DNA of 64,000 nucleotides from Gordonia insulae (GTDB taxonomy: Bacteria; Actinomycetota; Actinomycetes; Mycobacteriales; Mycobacteriaceae): contig NZ_CP033972.1 in assembly GCF_003855095.1 (NCBI RefSeq), positions 1,984,001 to 2,048,000 of the forward strand, written 5' to 3'. This document shows positions 46,501 through 54,886 of this stretch, piece after piece. Position numbers and translations under genes: made by a program. Position 1 is the first letter of the stretch; each line of letters opens with the position of its first letter. The notes beneath the pieces were generated by a model that worked only from the letters and a program-made list of their open reading frames with translations, had not been told where the DNA came from and did no database searches.

Positions 46501-47154
46501 GTGTCGATGGTGTCCGGACTCGGTGTCGACGACGACCTGGCCCGGTCCATCGCCATCCGCTACGACGAACTCATCGCCTACGCCGACGAGCGTTATGCGC
46601 GTGGCTATCTCGATGTGGTGGCTCGTGTTCAGCGTGGTGGTCACGGCGAGTCGCTGACCGATGCCGTCGCCCGCAACCTGTACAAGCTGATGGCATACAA
46701 GGACGAGTACGAGGTTGCCCGCCTGACCCGGGATTCGGCATTCGCGGCCGCGATCGCCGAGCAGTTCGGTGATGACGCGGAGGTCGCCGTGCGACTGCAT
46801 CCGCCCACGCTCCGCAGCATGGGGATGCGCGAGAAGATGTCGCTCGGCGCATGGGCCGACCGTCCGCTCGCGGGACTCGCGAAGATGAAGCGACTCCGCG
46901 GCACCAAGTTGGACCCGTTCGGACGCAACGAGATCCGCCGTACCGAGCGCGCCCTGATCGTCGAGTACCGGGAGATGGTCGAGGCGGTCCTGGCCGGGCT
47001 GTCGAGCGGCCGCATCGGCGTCGAACAGCTACCCTCCGCGGTCGCACTCGTCGACCTGCCGGACATGGTCCGCGGTTACGAGAGCATCAAGATGGCGAAC
47101 GTCGAACGCTATCGCGAGGAGGTGGCGCAACAGCGCGCCGCGCTCGGCATCTGA
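43591..47154 (+). CDS. Fused indolepyruvate:ferredoxin oxidoreductase (IorA-IorB type)
   Basis: 1187 residues. N-terminal pyrimidine-binding half (GYEGSPLAGYDLEI, HRPGLNEEIAATSVMGSQ), a thiamine-diphosphate domain (FCSGCPHNSST, GAGIGCHAMV, MGGEGAQWIGMAPF), a short Cys cluster (CEGCGDCGEKSNC, about 667-679) and a C-terminal gamma-type domain (TGIGGTGVVTVSQVLATAA). This is the long aerobic form that decarboxylates 2-oxo acids to acyl-CoA with ferredoxin or another acceptor. Arylpyruvates are usual substrates. Divergent to a leucine operon it could act on 2-oxoisocaproate; that is inference. Confidence 0.88.
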   Translation: MTLADDRARRLGTHDDTVTAPFSGASFSLDDRYTRESGTIYLTGIQALVRMVRDRARIDRRQNLHTASFISGYEGSPLAGYDLEIARRHTYLEPFDIVHRPGLNEEIAATSVMGSQVAGQITELAPDADGVARDGVVGYWYGKAPGLDRATDALRHANLIGTHPAGGAVALVGDDPGAKSSTVPCASEMALADLYMPILYPADSQDILDLGVHAAVMSRTSGLWTSMKISAHVADGASTAEVDPTRTMPVYGDLGRSPHVPSGRLLGSSLMELEQNQLTIRLPRALEYARLNGLNRIVVSSPDDRIGIVAAGKTYLDLREAMRLIGVSDSDLNRLGIRILKLGMVYPIERDILNRFMFDTASGDLDEVIVVEEKRDFIETMMRDILFRHPRAPLIVGKTNEDGSTLFSRFGELDVDAVARGLAHRLARHHHVDAAQDWLDRKARRRTRIELPLAVRTPYFCSGCPHNSSTKVSDGTLVGAGIGCHAMVLLMDPRQVGDVAGVTQMGGEGAQWIGMAPFVTADHFVQNVGDGTFAHSASLALRAAVASGENITYKLLYNGTVAMTGGQDPVGAMSLPRLTSLLQDEGVARIVVTSDDPSRTRSLGLPDGVGIRHRDEMLDVQTELATVPGVTVLVHDQHCAAEKRRKRKRGTMDTPNTRVVINERICEGCGDCGEKSNCLSVHPVQTEFGRKTRIDQSSCNLDLSCLKGDCPSFVTVTPGTRRATRRADDIANSVLPTPSVPDLRESFSLRVTGIGGTGVVTVSQVLATAAVLDGHAARTVDMTGLAQKGGAVVSDVKVTPGVVEQAAKVASDDCDLYLVCDPLVGTDPANLKVAAPEKTVAVVSTTEIPTGIMVIDTSVGFPAQAQVHSAIDAKVARAVYLDPGQLSTGLFGDEQYANMLMVGAAYQAGALAISAASIERAIELNGVAVDANTQAFRRGRQAVVDPEAVSSTLDALHGAASSELVPSDRAVSMVSGLGVDDDLARSIAIRYDELIAYADERYARGYLDVVARVQRGGHGESLTDAVARNLYKLMAYKDEYEVARLTRDSAFAAAIAEQFGDDAEVAVRLHPPTLRSMGMREKMSLGAWADRPLAGLAKMKRLRGTKLDPFGRNEIRRTERALIVEYREMVEAVLAGLSSGRIGVEQLPSAVALVDLPDMVRGYESIKMANVERYREEVAQQRAALGI

Positions 47155-47202
47155 CGACGCTCGGCCGGTCGGGCATCGCGCAGTTCGTCGAGCCACGAGG
47201 AC

Positions 47203-47233
47203 GGAGCGGGCGTGCCGAGACCACGCCCGCTCC
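47203..47233. terminator. Bidirectional hairpin terminator
   Basis: GGAGCGGGCGTG (47203-47214) pairs perfectly with CACGCCCGCTCC (47222-47233) across a 7-nt loop, in the 82-bp gap between two convergent genes. Confidence 0.82.
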
Positions 47234-47236
47234 TCC

Positions 47237-47863
47237 TCACCGACCGGACAGCAACGCCGACCACGCCATCGCGCCGAGCACCGTCCGCAACTCCGCCTCC
47301 CCGAACGCCGGCAGTCGCGGTGACGAGTTCAGCAGGCCGAACGTCGCATGCACCCGCACTCGCGCTTCTTCGCGAGACAGGCTCCCCCCGGATCCCGCGT
47401 CGACCGCGAGCAGCACATCGACCCACTGCTCGACGTACCGTCGCTGCAGCGACCGCACCTGGTGGTTGGCGGCCGGTGTCAACGACGACAGATCGCGGTC
47501 CTGCACGGCGATCAGATCGGGCTTGGTGACGAGGACGTCGATGTGGAATCGGATGAGGTCGCGCAGCGTCTGCTCGGGATCGCCCGCGCCGTCCACCACC
47601 TCGGCCCCACCATCGTGCAGCCGCTGACTGATGTCGACGAGCATCTGGTCGAGGAGGTCGATCTTCGAGGAGAAGTGGCGGTACATGGCGGGCCCACTCA
47701 CCCCGACGGCGCGTCCGATGTCCTCGAGGGTCACCGCGGCGAAACCCCGCTCCGCCATCAAGCGGGCGGCCGCCTCCAGCAACTCGGCTCGGCGAGCCGC
47801 CTTGGCCTGGCCGCGACGGGTCCGCGCGGGCTGTTCAGCAGACGGCGACGGCGAGGTGCTCAT
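47237..47863 (-). CDS. TetR-family regulator (BkaR-like)
   Basis: 208 residues from ATG 47863; the frame is open 11 codons further. RRAELLEAAARLMAERGFAAVTLEDIGRAVGVSGPAMYRHFSSKIDLLDQM is the TetR helix-turn-helix; the remaining 150 residues are the ligand domain. The M. tuberculosis leucine locus has a TetR regulator (Rv2506, BkaR) next to fadD35 and accD1, so this is the likely repressor of the operon starting at accD1. Confidence 0.85.
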   Translation of the reverse strand: MSTSPSPSAEQPARTRRGQAKAARRAELLEAAARLMAERGFAAVTLEDIGRAVGVSGPAMYRHFSSKIDLLDQMLVDISQRLHDGGAEVVDGAGDPEQTLRDLIRFHIDVLVTKPDLIAVQDRDLSSLTPAANHQVRSLQRRYVEQWVDVLLAVDAGSGGSLSREEARVRVHATFGLLNSSPRLPAFGEAELRTVLGAMAWSALLSGR

Positions 47864-47908
47864 GGTGTCTCGGGACTCTACCGCCCGGCATCGCAACCGG
47901 GGAGCGTC

Positions 47909-48940
47909 TCACCAGCCGTTGACGTGCAGGATGTCGTCGAGGGGTTTACGGCCGGCGGGCTTGAAGTCGGTGCCGGTGTAGTAGGCGACGGGGAGCAGCA
48001 CCCCCTGGTGGACGTTGGGTGGGATACCGAGAATCTCGGCGACCTCACGCTCGTAGACCAGGTGCAGTGTGGTCCACGCCGACCCCAACCCACGCGCGCG
48101 CAGCGCCAACTGCAGACTCCACGCACCGGGTAGCAACGACCCCCACAGCCCGGCCTGGTTGCCGTCGGGCAGGTCCGCACCGCTGTAGATGGCGCCGATC
48201 ACCAGCACCGGGACCTGCGCCATCGTGTCGGCGAGATACTGCGCACTCGATGCGACCCGGCGGGCCGTGTCGTCGCGGCGCGGCTGGTTCGCCGAGTACG
48301 TGGCGAACGACTTCGCGTACAGGTCGGCGACCTTCTGCTTGATCTCGGGGTCGGTCAGCACGATCCAGTGCCAGGTCTGACTGTTGCTGCCGGTCGGCGC
48401 CTGCAGCGCCACCTCCAGCGCCTCCTTGACCACGTCCAGCGGGACCGGACGCTCGAGGTCGAGGCGTTTGCGCACCGAACGGGTCGTGGTGAGCAGTTCG
48501 TCGGGGTCGAGCGGTAGCAGTTCTGGCATTGCGTCTCCTTCGTCGATGAGGAATCCGGCACGGGTCAGGTATTTGATGAGGCCTGTGGTCAACGGTAGGC
48601 CCGCCATCTCCGGTGGGCTGAACCAGCCCGCATCCGCCGCGTCGTCGCCGGCCTGCAGCGTCCCCGACCGCACTGTCGCGACGAAGTCATGCACCTCGAA
48701 CACCACGTCGTCGTCGCCGGGGATGTCCACCACCCATGCGAGGTCCTCGACCTCGACGTGGAGTCCGGTCTCCTCGGCGACCTCGCGGACCACGGCCGCG
48801 CGCAGGGATTCACCGGGCTCGACCTTGCCGCCCGGCACCGTCCAGCGACCGGCCTGCGGTGCATGTCCACGCAACACCAGGAGGAACCGCCCGTCGGCAT
48901 CGCGGATGACGGCCCCCACACCCAGGATCCGGCGGGTCAT
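47909..48940 (-). CDS. Nudix hydrolase fused in frame to a nitroreductase-family protein
   Basis: 343 codons without a stop. Residues 1-137 form a Nudix domain with GGKVEPGESLRAAVVREVAEETGL, the complete GX5EX7REUXEEXGU box. From Met138 (48529) a nitroreductase-type FMN domain follows (EVALQAPTGSNSQTWHW, LGIPPNVHQGVLLPVAYYTG). AAGGAG lies 5 nt before codon 138, an excellent internal ribosome site, so a separate 206-residue nitroreductase (47909-48529) is likely made in addition to, or instead of, the fusion. Nudix part could sanitise nucleotides; the nitroreductase is of the NADPH/FMN type with unknown substrate. The start overlaps the accD3-like stop. Confidence 0.8.
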   Translation of the reverse strand: MTRRILGVGAVIRDADGRFLLVLRGHAPQAGRWTVPGGKVEPGESLRAAVVREVAEETGLHVEVEDLAWVVDIPGDDDVVFEVHDFVATVRSGTLQAGDDAADAGWFSPPEMAGLPLTTGLIKYLTRAGFLIDEGDAMPELLPLDPDELLTTTRSVRKRLDLERPVPLDVVKEALEVALQAPTGSNSQTWHWIVLTDPEIKQKVADLYAKSFATYSANQPRRDDTARRVASSAQYLADTMAQVPVLVIGAIYSGADLPDGNQAGLWGSLLPGAWSLQLALRARGLGSAWTTLHLVYEREVAEILGIPPNVHQGVLLPVAYYTGTDFKPAGRKPLDDILHVNGW

Positions 48941-50433
48941 CGTCGCCCTTCGTGTCGCTCGCGAGCTCGCTCCTCCGGGACCGGGGTGGGCGCGCCATCT
49001 CGTCCCTCCGGGGCCGGATGGCGCGTCCGCCGGGATCGTGCCGGTAACGGTCCGGCGGCCAGTTCGGCGGCGATCACCGCCCGGAGATCGGCCATGCCAC
49101 GCGGTCCAGCGACCTCGACGAGACGATCGAGGGTGCCGTCGGCGAACAGCGCTGCCGCGACGATGCCCTGATCCCTCGCCGACTCGGCCGCATGGTCGGT
49201 GTCGCGGTAAACGATGAGGCTGGCCCCCTCCGGCGGCAGCGGCGACAACCAGGCATCGACGGCAGCGATCCGGCGATCCGCCGGGAACAGCGCGAGCGCC
49301 GCACCGCCGGCACCCTGCCCGAGCAGCACCGAGACCGTGGGTACCGGGAGAGAGACGAGTTCGGCTGTGCAGCGGGCGATCTCGGTGGCCAGACCACCCT
49401 CCTCCGCAGCCACCGACAACTCCGCGCCAGGTGTGTCGATGACCGTCAGCACGGGCAGACCCAGATCGGCGGCCATACGCATCCCACGTCGCGCCACGCG
49501 GAGGTCGACGGGCGTGATGAGTTCACCGGCCGCCTGTGCCCGGCGATCCTGTCCGATGATCAGCGCAGTCCGCCCGCCGAACCGGTGCAGCGCCGTCCAC
49601 ACCGGAGCGTCGGCGCGCAGGACCACACTGTCCTCGCCGAGGAACTCGACGAGACCCGGGCGATCCGCGGATCGCGTGGCCTGCACCGCACTCCACGCAT
49701 CGGCCGTCGGTGTCGGCGGGGCCCCGACATCGACATCCGCCGCGACGGGATCGTCGGGGCCCAGCCGAGCAAGGGTCCGGCCCACGGTCACGCGGAGATC
49801 TGCGACCGCGACGACGGCGTCGACGAGCCCGTGCCGCAGCAGATTCTCCGAGGTCTGCACACCGCTCGGGAAGGGCTCACCGTACAGGCCCTCGTAGACC
49901 CGTGGCCCGAGGAATCCCACCAGAGCCGACGGCTCCGCCCAGGTGACATGTCCGAGCGAACCCCACGACGCGAACACGCCGCCGGTCGTGGGGTGACGCA
50001 GGTAGACCAGGTAGGCGAGCCCGGCAGCCTTGTGCGCGTTGACCGCACCGGTGATGGCAACCATCTGGAGGAACGCGGCGGTTCCCTCCTGCATCCGGGT
50101 ACCGCCGGATGCAGGCAGGGCGAGCACCGGGAGTCGCTCGCGGGTCGCACGCTCGATCGCCGCCACCACGCGGAGACCGGCGCTGCGCCCGATCGAGCCG
50201 CCGAGGAATCCGAATTCGCTGACGACCACCGCCAGTGGCATACCGCCGGCCATCCCGCGGCCGGTGATCACCGACTCGTCCACCCCGGTCTTGTCACGGG
50301 CGCGGGCCAGCGACGCACGGTAATCGGGATCGTCGGGCACCTGATCCACCGGCGCATCCCACGACTGCCAGGTGCCGGTGTCGAGAAGTGCGGCGATGAT
50401 GCCGGCGGCATCGAGACGTGGATGCGCGGTCAC
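48937..50433 (-). CDS. accD3: Fused acetyl-CoA carboxylase carboxyltransferase (AccD3-like)
   Basis: 498 residues from GTG 50433. The N-terminal half is AccD-like (GRGMAGGMPLAVVVSEFGFLGGSIG, LPASGGTRMQEG), the C-terminal half AccA-like (RMAADLGLPVLTVIDTPGAE, VSVLLGQGAGGAAL). No zinc ribbon CxxC is seen. It corresponds in layout to M. tuberculosis AccD3. It would carboxylate acetyl-CoA to malonyl-CoA with a biotin carboxylase encoded elsewhere. A TAGGGT box 6 nt upstream of GTG suggests a leaderless mRNA. Its stop overlaps the Nudix start by 4 bp. Confidence 0.87.
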   Translation of the reverse strand: MTAHPRLDAAGIIAALLDTGTWQSWDAPVDQVPDDPDYRASLARARDKTGVDESVITGRGMAGGMPLAVVVSEFGFLGGSIGRSAGLRVVAAIERATRERLPVLALPASGGTRMQEGTAAFLQMVAITGAVNAHKAAGLAYLVYLRHPTTGGVFASWGSLGHVTWAEPSALVGFLGPRVYEGLYGEPFPSGVQTSENLLRHGLVDAVVAVADLRVTVGRTLARLGPDDPVAADVDVGAPPTPTADAWSAVQATRSADRPGLVEFLGEDSVVLRADAPVWTALHRFGGRTALIIGQDRRAQAAGELITPVDLRVARRGMRMAADLGLPVLTVIDTPGAELSVAAEEGGLATEIARCTAELVSLPVPTVSVLLGQGAGGAALALFPADRRIAAVDAWLSPLPPEGASLIVYRDTDHAAESARDQGIVAAALFADGTLDRLVEVAGPRGMADLRAVIAAELAAGPLPARSRRTRHPAPEGRDGAPTPVPEERARERHEGRR

Positions 50434-50445
50434 GAGTACACCCTA
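50434..50445 (-). promoter_or_regulatory. Candidate leaderless promoter (-10 TAGGGT) of accD3-like gene
   Basis: On the minus strand TAGGGT (50445-50440) is 6 nt from GTG 50433. Same layout as upstream of pgi and the DUF1707 gene. Confidence 0.45.
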
Positions 50446-50561
50446 GTGCGCTGTCCCCATGCCCCATCGGCATTCATCGCCCGAACGATCATTCCCGGGT
50501 CGCGGGGCAGTCATAATCACAGACATCACCGTCGCACCGCCATCCCCGACAGGAGTTCATC

Positions 50562-51020
50562 ATGGCCGACTACACGGTCACCCGTACGCAGACGATCGCC
50601 GCACTGCCGGAGAAGATCTTCCCCCTCATCGCCGACCTCCACGAATGGCGTCGCTGGTCACCCTGGGAGGGACTGGACCCCGACCTCGACCGCGAGTACT
50701 CGGGCAACGACAGCGGAGTCGGCGCGAAGTATGCCTGGTCGGGAAATCGCAAGGCGGGCAAGGGGACCATGGAGATCACCGACGTCACGGAACCGACCCG
50801 CGTCGCGGTGCACGTCGTCTTCGAGAAGCCGATGAAGTCCACCAGTACGAGCGTGCTCACCCTCGCGCCCCGCGGAGCGCAGACCGAGGTCACGTGGACG
50901 ATGACCGGACCGCATTCGTTGTTCTCCCGCGTCGCCGCACCGCTCGGGCTGTTCGACAAGATGATCGGCAAGGACTTCGAAAAGGGCCTCGCCGCACTGA
51001 AATCCGAGACCGAGGTCTGA
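50562..51020 (+). CDS. SRPBCC/polyketide-cyclase-like protein
   Basis: 152 residues with ATIAALPEKIFPLIADLHEWRRWSPWE-type N-terminus and SGVGAKYAWSGNRKAGKGTMEIT, the helix-grip fold. No signal peptide. Divergent from the accD3-like gene over a 128-bp gap. Such proteins bind hydrophobic ligands; no partner gene identifies this one. Confidence 0.85.
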   Translation: MADYTVTRTQTIAALPEKIFPLIADLHEWRRWSPWEGLDPDLDREYSGNDSGVGAKYAWSGNRKAGKGTMEITDVTEPTRVAVHVVFEKPMKSTSTSVLTLAPRGAQTEVTWTMTGPHSLFSRVAAPLGLFDKMIGKDFEKGLAALKSETEV

Positions 51021-51042
51021 GTCGGTCGGCGACCGACGGCGG

Positions 51043-51552
51043 TCAGCGCGAGTACACGACCCGGGTCCCGAGCACCACGTCCTGAATCGACCGCCGATGC
51101 AGGTCGACCGCGGCCCACGCGAGACCGATCGGGAAGAACGTGTAGAAGGCGGCGCGAACAAGCGCGATGCTCGGCCGCATCCGGTCACGGCGCCGACCTC
51201 GCACACGAAGACCCATCACGACGCAGCCGAGCGTGCGGCCGGAGATGGCCCAGCACAAGGTGTTGTATGCGATCGACGCGACGATGAGCCCGGTTGCGGT
51301 GAACAGCGGTCCCGGGTTGGGAAAGTCGAACTGGGAGGCGTTGACCACCAGCATGACGAGGGCGAGGCCCAGGTAGGCGCTGCCGAGCAGCGCCATGACG
51401 GTCGCCAGATCGATGCCCGCCGCGATGCCTCTGCTGACGATGCCGGCCACCTTGTCGGTGTCGTGGACGACGTGATGGGGGTGGGTCGGCCGGTGGGGCG
51501 CCCCCTGACTGCCCACCCCGGCGGGCTCCCCTGACCCGGTCAGCTCACTCAT
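51043..51552 (-). CDS. RDD-family membrane protein
   Basis: 169 residues from ATG 51552, overlapping the upstream gene by 8 bp. SRGIAAGIDLATVMALLGSAYLGLALVMLVV begins with the Arg/Asp of the RDD motif, followed by WAISGRTLGCVVMGLRVRG and a third helix ending DLHRRSIQDVVLGTRVVY. Three hydrophobic segments. The N-terminal 35 residues are Pro/His-rich. RDD proteins may be ion exchangers; function here is unknown. Confidence 0.85.
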   Translation of the reverse strand: MSELTGSGEPAGVGSQGAPHRPTHPHHVVHDTDKVAGIVSRGIAAGIDLATVMALLGSAYLGLALVMLVVNASQFDFPNPGPLFTATGLIVASIAYNTLCWAISGRTLGCVVMGLRVRGRRRDRMRPSIALVRAAFYTFFPIGLAWAAVDLHRRSIQDVVLGTRVVYSR

Positions 51553-52285
51553 GCGGACGCTCCCCTTCCGGCAGCGGCTCGGCCGACGCCCCGTTCGCCC
51601 GTCGGCGCAGCACTCGGCTGACGAGATTGGCGACCGCATCGTCGGCCCGCTCACCGCTGCTGCGCACGTCGGTCATCACATCGGCGGTGACCGACGTGCT
51701 GGCCTCCCGGATGATGTCGGTGAGGTCGACGCCGTCGATGATGTCGTTGGCCAGCCCGATGAGATCGACCCGATCCAGGATGGCCTCGATGTCGATCCGC
51801 CCGGCGATGGCGTCGATGTCGATCTGCCGCGCGATCCCGTTCAGGTCGACATTCGCGACCGCGGCGTTCAGATCGACACGCTCACGGATGACCGCGTCGA
51901 GGTCCACGCGATCCAGAATCGCCATGATGTCGAGCCCGGCGGCGACCTCGTTGAGGTCGACGTTGTCACGCACCAGCGTCGTCAGGTCCAGCTCGGCGAC
52001 GATGGCGGAGACCACCAGGACCACCAGGGCCTGCGCCCGTTCGATCGCGGTCGGCGCCAGGTCGAGGATGCGCTCCCCCTCGGCCGCGAGTCGGTTCACG
52101 CCCCGCCGACCGAGTGGACCGACCACCGGCAGGCGTAGCGCGAGCCGGACGCCGGAGGCGGCCAGACGAGCGGACGCGACCGTCATCCGTGTGCCGAGCG
52201 CGAGCGCACCGGTCACGAGAACGACCTCTCGCGGCATCTCCCGGGCGAGCGAAGCGACGGGCGGCACTTCTACGTGTTGACCCAC
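51545..52285 (-). CDS. Unknown protein with about nine V/I-D-L/I repeats
   Basis: 246 residues from GTG 52285. I do not recognise the family. Residues about 1-95 contain hydrophobic stretches (REVVLVTGALALGTRM, AQALVVLVVSAIVAEL). From about 100 to 190 runs a 9-10 residue repeat: VDLNEVAAG, LDIMAILDR, VDLDAVIRER, VDLNAAVAN, VDLNGIARQ, IDIDAIAGR, IDIEAILDR, VDLIGLANDI, VDLTDIIRE. The Asp-centred repeat with helix-like spacing suggests a solenoid. The C-terminus is Arg-rich then acidic. It is coupled to the RDD gene, so it may be a membrane-associated partner. Confidence 0.75.
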   Translation of the reverse strand: MGQHVEVPPVASLAREMPREVVLVTGALALGTRMTVASARLAASGVRLALRLPVVGPLGRRGVNRLAAEGERILDLAPTAIERAQALVVLVVSAIVAELDLTTLVRDNVDLNEVAAGLDIMAILDRVDLDAVIRERVDLNAAVANVDLNGIARQIDIDAIAGRIDIEAILDRVDLIGLANDIIDGVDLTDIIREASTSVTADVMTDVRSSGERADDAVANLVSRVLRRRANGASAEPLPEGERPHE

Positions 52286-52331
52286 GCATGAATCGTAGTC
52301 GTGCGCAGGTCAAGACCCGGTCACAACGACC

Positions 52332-52365
52332 CAGCCGTTGCCCCGAGCGACGGGGACAACGGCTG
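52332..52365 (-). terminator. Terminator of the sucCD operon
   Basis: CAGCCGTTG-CCCCG and CGGGG-A-CAACGGCTG form a 14-bp stem with one bulged A and a 5-nt loop (AGCGA), 24 bp beyond the sucD stop. Confidence 0.82.
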
Positions 52366-52388
52366 CGGAGTCGGCGCTGCGACGACTG

Positions 52389-53279
52389 TCAGAGGCTCTT
52401 GTAGAGCTCTCGTGCCAGGTTGGCGGTCTCGCTCGGCGTCTTGCCGACCTTGACGCCCGCGGCCTCGAGGGCCTCCTTCTTGGCCTGGGCGGTGCCCGAG
52501 CTGCCGGACACGATCGCGCCGGCGTGACCCATGGTCTTGCCCTCCGGCGCGGTGAAGCCCGCGACGTAGCCGACGACCGGCTTGGAGACATTGGCCTTGA
52601 TGTAGTCGGCGGCACGCTCCTCGGCGTCGCCACCGATCTCACCGATCATCACGATCACCTTGGTGTCGGGGTCCTTCTCGAACGCCTCGATGGCGTCGAT
52701 GTGGGTGGTGCCGATGACCGGGTCGCCGCCGATGCCGATGGCGGTCGAGAAGCCGATGTCGCGCAGTTCGTACATCATCTGGTAGGTCAGCGTGCCCGAC
52801 TTCGACACGAGACCGATCGGCCCGGTGCCGGCGATGTTCGCCGGGGTGATGCCGACGAGCGATTCGCCCGGGGTGATGATGCCGGGGCAGTTCGGCCCGA
52901 TGATCCGGGTCTTGTTGCCCTTGGACACGTTGTAGGCCCACGCATAGGCGCTGTCCTGCACCGGGATTCCCTCGGTGATGACCACGAGCAGCGGGATCTC
53001 CGCGTCGATGGCCTCGATGATGGCGTCCTTGGCGAACTTCGGCGGGACGAACGCGATGGAGGTGTCGGCGCCGGTCTTCTCGATGGCCTCGGAGACCGAT
53101 CCGAAGACCGGCAGCTCCACGCCGCCGTCGTGGCTGACCGTGGTGCCGGCCTTGCGTGCGTTGACGCCGCCGACGATGTTGGTGCCCGCCTTGAGCATCA
53201 GCGCCGTGTGCTTGGTGCCCTCGCCGCCGGTGATGCCCTGGACGATGACCTTGTTGTCTTTGTTCAGAAAGATGGACAT
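52389..53279 (-). CDS. sucD: Succinate-CoA ligase alpha subunit
   Basis: 296 residues. [35 protein letters not shown] is the CoA-binding loop, [16 protein letters not shown] and [21 protein letters not shown] contain the phosphohistidine (GHAGA). With SucC it makes ATP or GTP from succinyl-CoA in the TCA cycle. 13 bp after sucC; strong terminator after it. Confidence 0.97.
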   Translation of the reverse strand: MSIFLNKDNKVIVQGITGGEGTKHTALMLKAGTNIVGGVNARKAGTTVSHDGGVELPVFGSVSEAIEKTGADTSIAFVPPKFAKDAIIEAIDAEIPLLVVITEGIPVQDSAYAWAYNVSKGNKTRIIGPNCPGIITPGESLVGITPANIAGTGPIGLVSKSGTLTYQMMYELRDIGFSTAIGIGGDPVIGTTHIDAIEAFEKDPDTKVIVMIGEIGGDAEERAADYIKANVSKPVVGYVAGFTAPEGKTMGHAGAIVSGSSGTAQAKKEALEAAGVKVGKTPSETANLARELYKSL

Positions 53280-53292
53280 TGCTCTGTTGCTC

Positions 53293-54456
53293 CTACTTGC
53301 TCGCCAGTTCGGCGGCCTTGTCGGCGCCGCTGTCCATGGTCTCGGCCAGCGTCACCAACGGGTGATTCGCGTCGGCCAGGATCTTGCGGCCCTCATCGAC
53401 CTTGTTGCCGTCGAGACGGACGACGAGAGGCTTGTTGGCCTCCGCACCGAGCTTGTCGAGGGCGCCGACGATGCCGTTGGCGACCGCGTCGCAGGCGGTG
53501 ATGCCACCGAAGACGTTCACGAACACGCTCTTGACCTGCTCGTCGTTCAGGATGACGTCGAGTCCGGCGGCCATCACCTCGGCCGAGGCGCCGCCGCCGA
53601 TGTCGAGGAAGTTGGCCGGCTTGACGCCGCCGTGGTCCTCGCCCGCGTACGCGACGACGTCCAGGGTCGACATGACCAGACCCGCACCGTTGCCGATGAT
53701 GCCGACCTGACCGTCGAGCTTGACGTAGTTGAGGTCGTTCTCCTTGGCCTTGAGCTCGAGGGGATCGGTCGCGTCCTTGTCCTCGAAGGCCTCGTGGCCG
53801 GGCTGACGGAAGTCGGCGTTGGCGTCGAGGGTGACCTTGCCGTCGAGCGCGAGGATCTGATCGTCCGGCGTGCGGACCAGCGGGTTGACCTCCACCAGCA
53901 GAGCGTCTTCGTTGATGAAGACCTCCCACAGCTTCTGGATGGTCACGGCCGCGGCGTCGAGCACCTCGGCGGGCAGCTTGCCGGCCTCGGCGATGCTGCG
54001 GGCGAAAGCGAGATCGACGCCCTTCACGGCGTCGACGGGGATCTTGGCGAGTGCGTCGGGGTTCTCTTCGGCGGTGACCTCGATCTCGACGCCACCCTCC
54101 ACCGAGCACATCGCGAGGTAGGTGCGGTTGGTGCGGTCGAGCAGGAAGGAGATGTAGTACTCCTCGGCGATGTCGCTCGCCTCTGCGACCAGCAGCTTCT
54201 TGACGACATGGCCCTTGATGTCGAGGCCGAGGATCGACTCGGCATTCGCGACAGCGGCGTCGACGTCGGCGGAGTACTTCACGCCGCCTGCCTTGCCGCG
54301 GCCGCCGACCTTGACCTGGGCCTTGACCATGACCGGCTTGCCGATTTCCTCGGCAATCTCACGTGCCCCGGCAACCGTGTCGGTAACACGGCCGGCCGAG
54401 GTGGGCACCTCGTGCTTGGCGAAAAGTTCCTTCGCCTGGTATTCGAAGAGATCCAT
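53293..54456 (-). CDS. sucC: Succinate-CoA ligase beta subunit
   Basis: 387 residues starting [27 protein letters not shown]-grasp motifs are present: [36 protein letters not shown] and [21 protein letters not shown]. It binds nucleotide and succinate and pairs with SucD. First gene of the operon, with a 430-bp gap upstream shared with the divergent peptidase gene. Confidence 0.97.
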   Translation of the reverse strand: MDLFEYQAKELFAKHEVPTSAGRVTDTVAGAREIAEEIGKPVMVKAQVKVGGRGKAGGVKYSADVDAAVANAESILGLDIKGHVVKKLLVAEASDIAEEYYISFLLDRTNRTYLAMCSVEGGVEIEVTAEENPDALAKIPVDAVKGVDLAFARSIAEAGKLPAEVLDAAAVTIQKLWEVFINEDALLVEVNPLVRTPDDQILALDGKVTLDANADFRQPGHEAFEDKDATDPLELKAKENDLNYVKLDGQVGIIGNGAGLVMSTLDVVAYAGEDHGGVKPANFLDIGGGASAEVMAAGLDVILNDEQVKSVFVNVFGGITACDAVANGIVGALDKLGAEANKPLVVRLDGNKVDEGRKILADANHPLVTLAETMDSGADKAAELASK

Positions 54457-54886
54457 TCAGCTCACCATCTCGTAGGTTTGTCCGCAGGAGGGGTGTAACA
54501 CCGTTGGGGGTGTAATGCGGGCCATATCGGACTTTAAACCTGCGCCATTCCTCGCTGGTGAGCGCACCCGGCGCTTGTGCGACAGATCACTCGCTCGGTC
54601 CGCACCTCGGGGGCAGCCCGCCGACCCCGCGCAGCATTCCGATCGACAACATGGTTTCATGTTCCGGGCGCCGACGGACCATTCGAGCAAACGATTCACA
54701 GTAGTGAACTCGGTGTTTGCAATGGTCTCAAGTTCCGTGATCGATCAGTGATGCAGCTCACATAAGCACCGGTTTTACGACCGTAGCGTTGGACTTGCCG
54801 CAATCATTTCGTTACCGTCGGCTGTCAGTTGGTCACAAAAGGATTACGGACGGCAACGTGGTTGTTCGTGCTAGCAAAGAGATGAG
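54457..54886. other. 430-bp divergent gap between sucC and the M23 peptidase
   Basis: Contains promoters for both genes. Close to sucC a short palindrome GGTGT-A-ACACC (54492-54502) is part of two direct GGGTGTAA copies (54491 and 54508) 17 bp apart, a possible operator. Near the peptidase gene the sequence is A/T-richer. I looked for a ydaO-type c-di-AMP riboswitch, common upstream of actinobacterial wall hydrolases, and did not see one. Confidence 0.4.

Noticed and set aside
54761..54886. Possible c-di-AMP (ydaO) riboswitch before the M23 peptidase
   Set aside because: Such riboswitches often precede actinobacterial wall hydrolases, but the conserved ydaO sequence blocks are not visible and the space is short.
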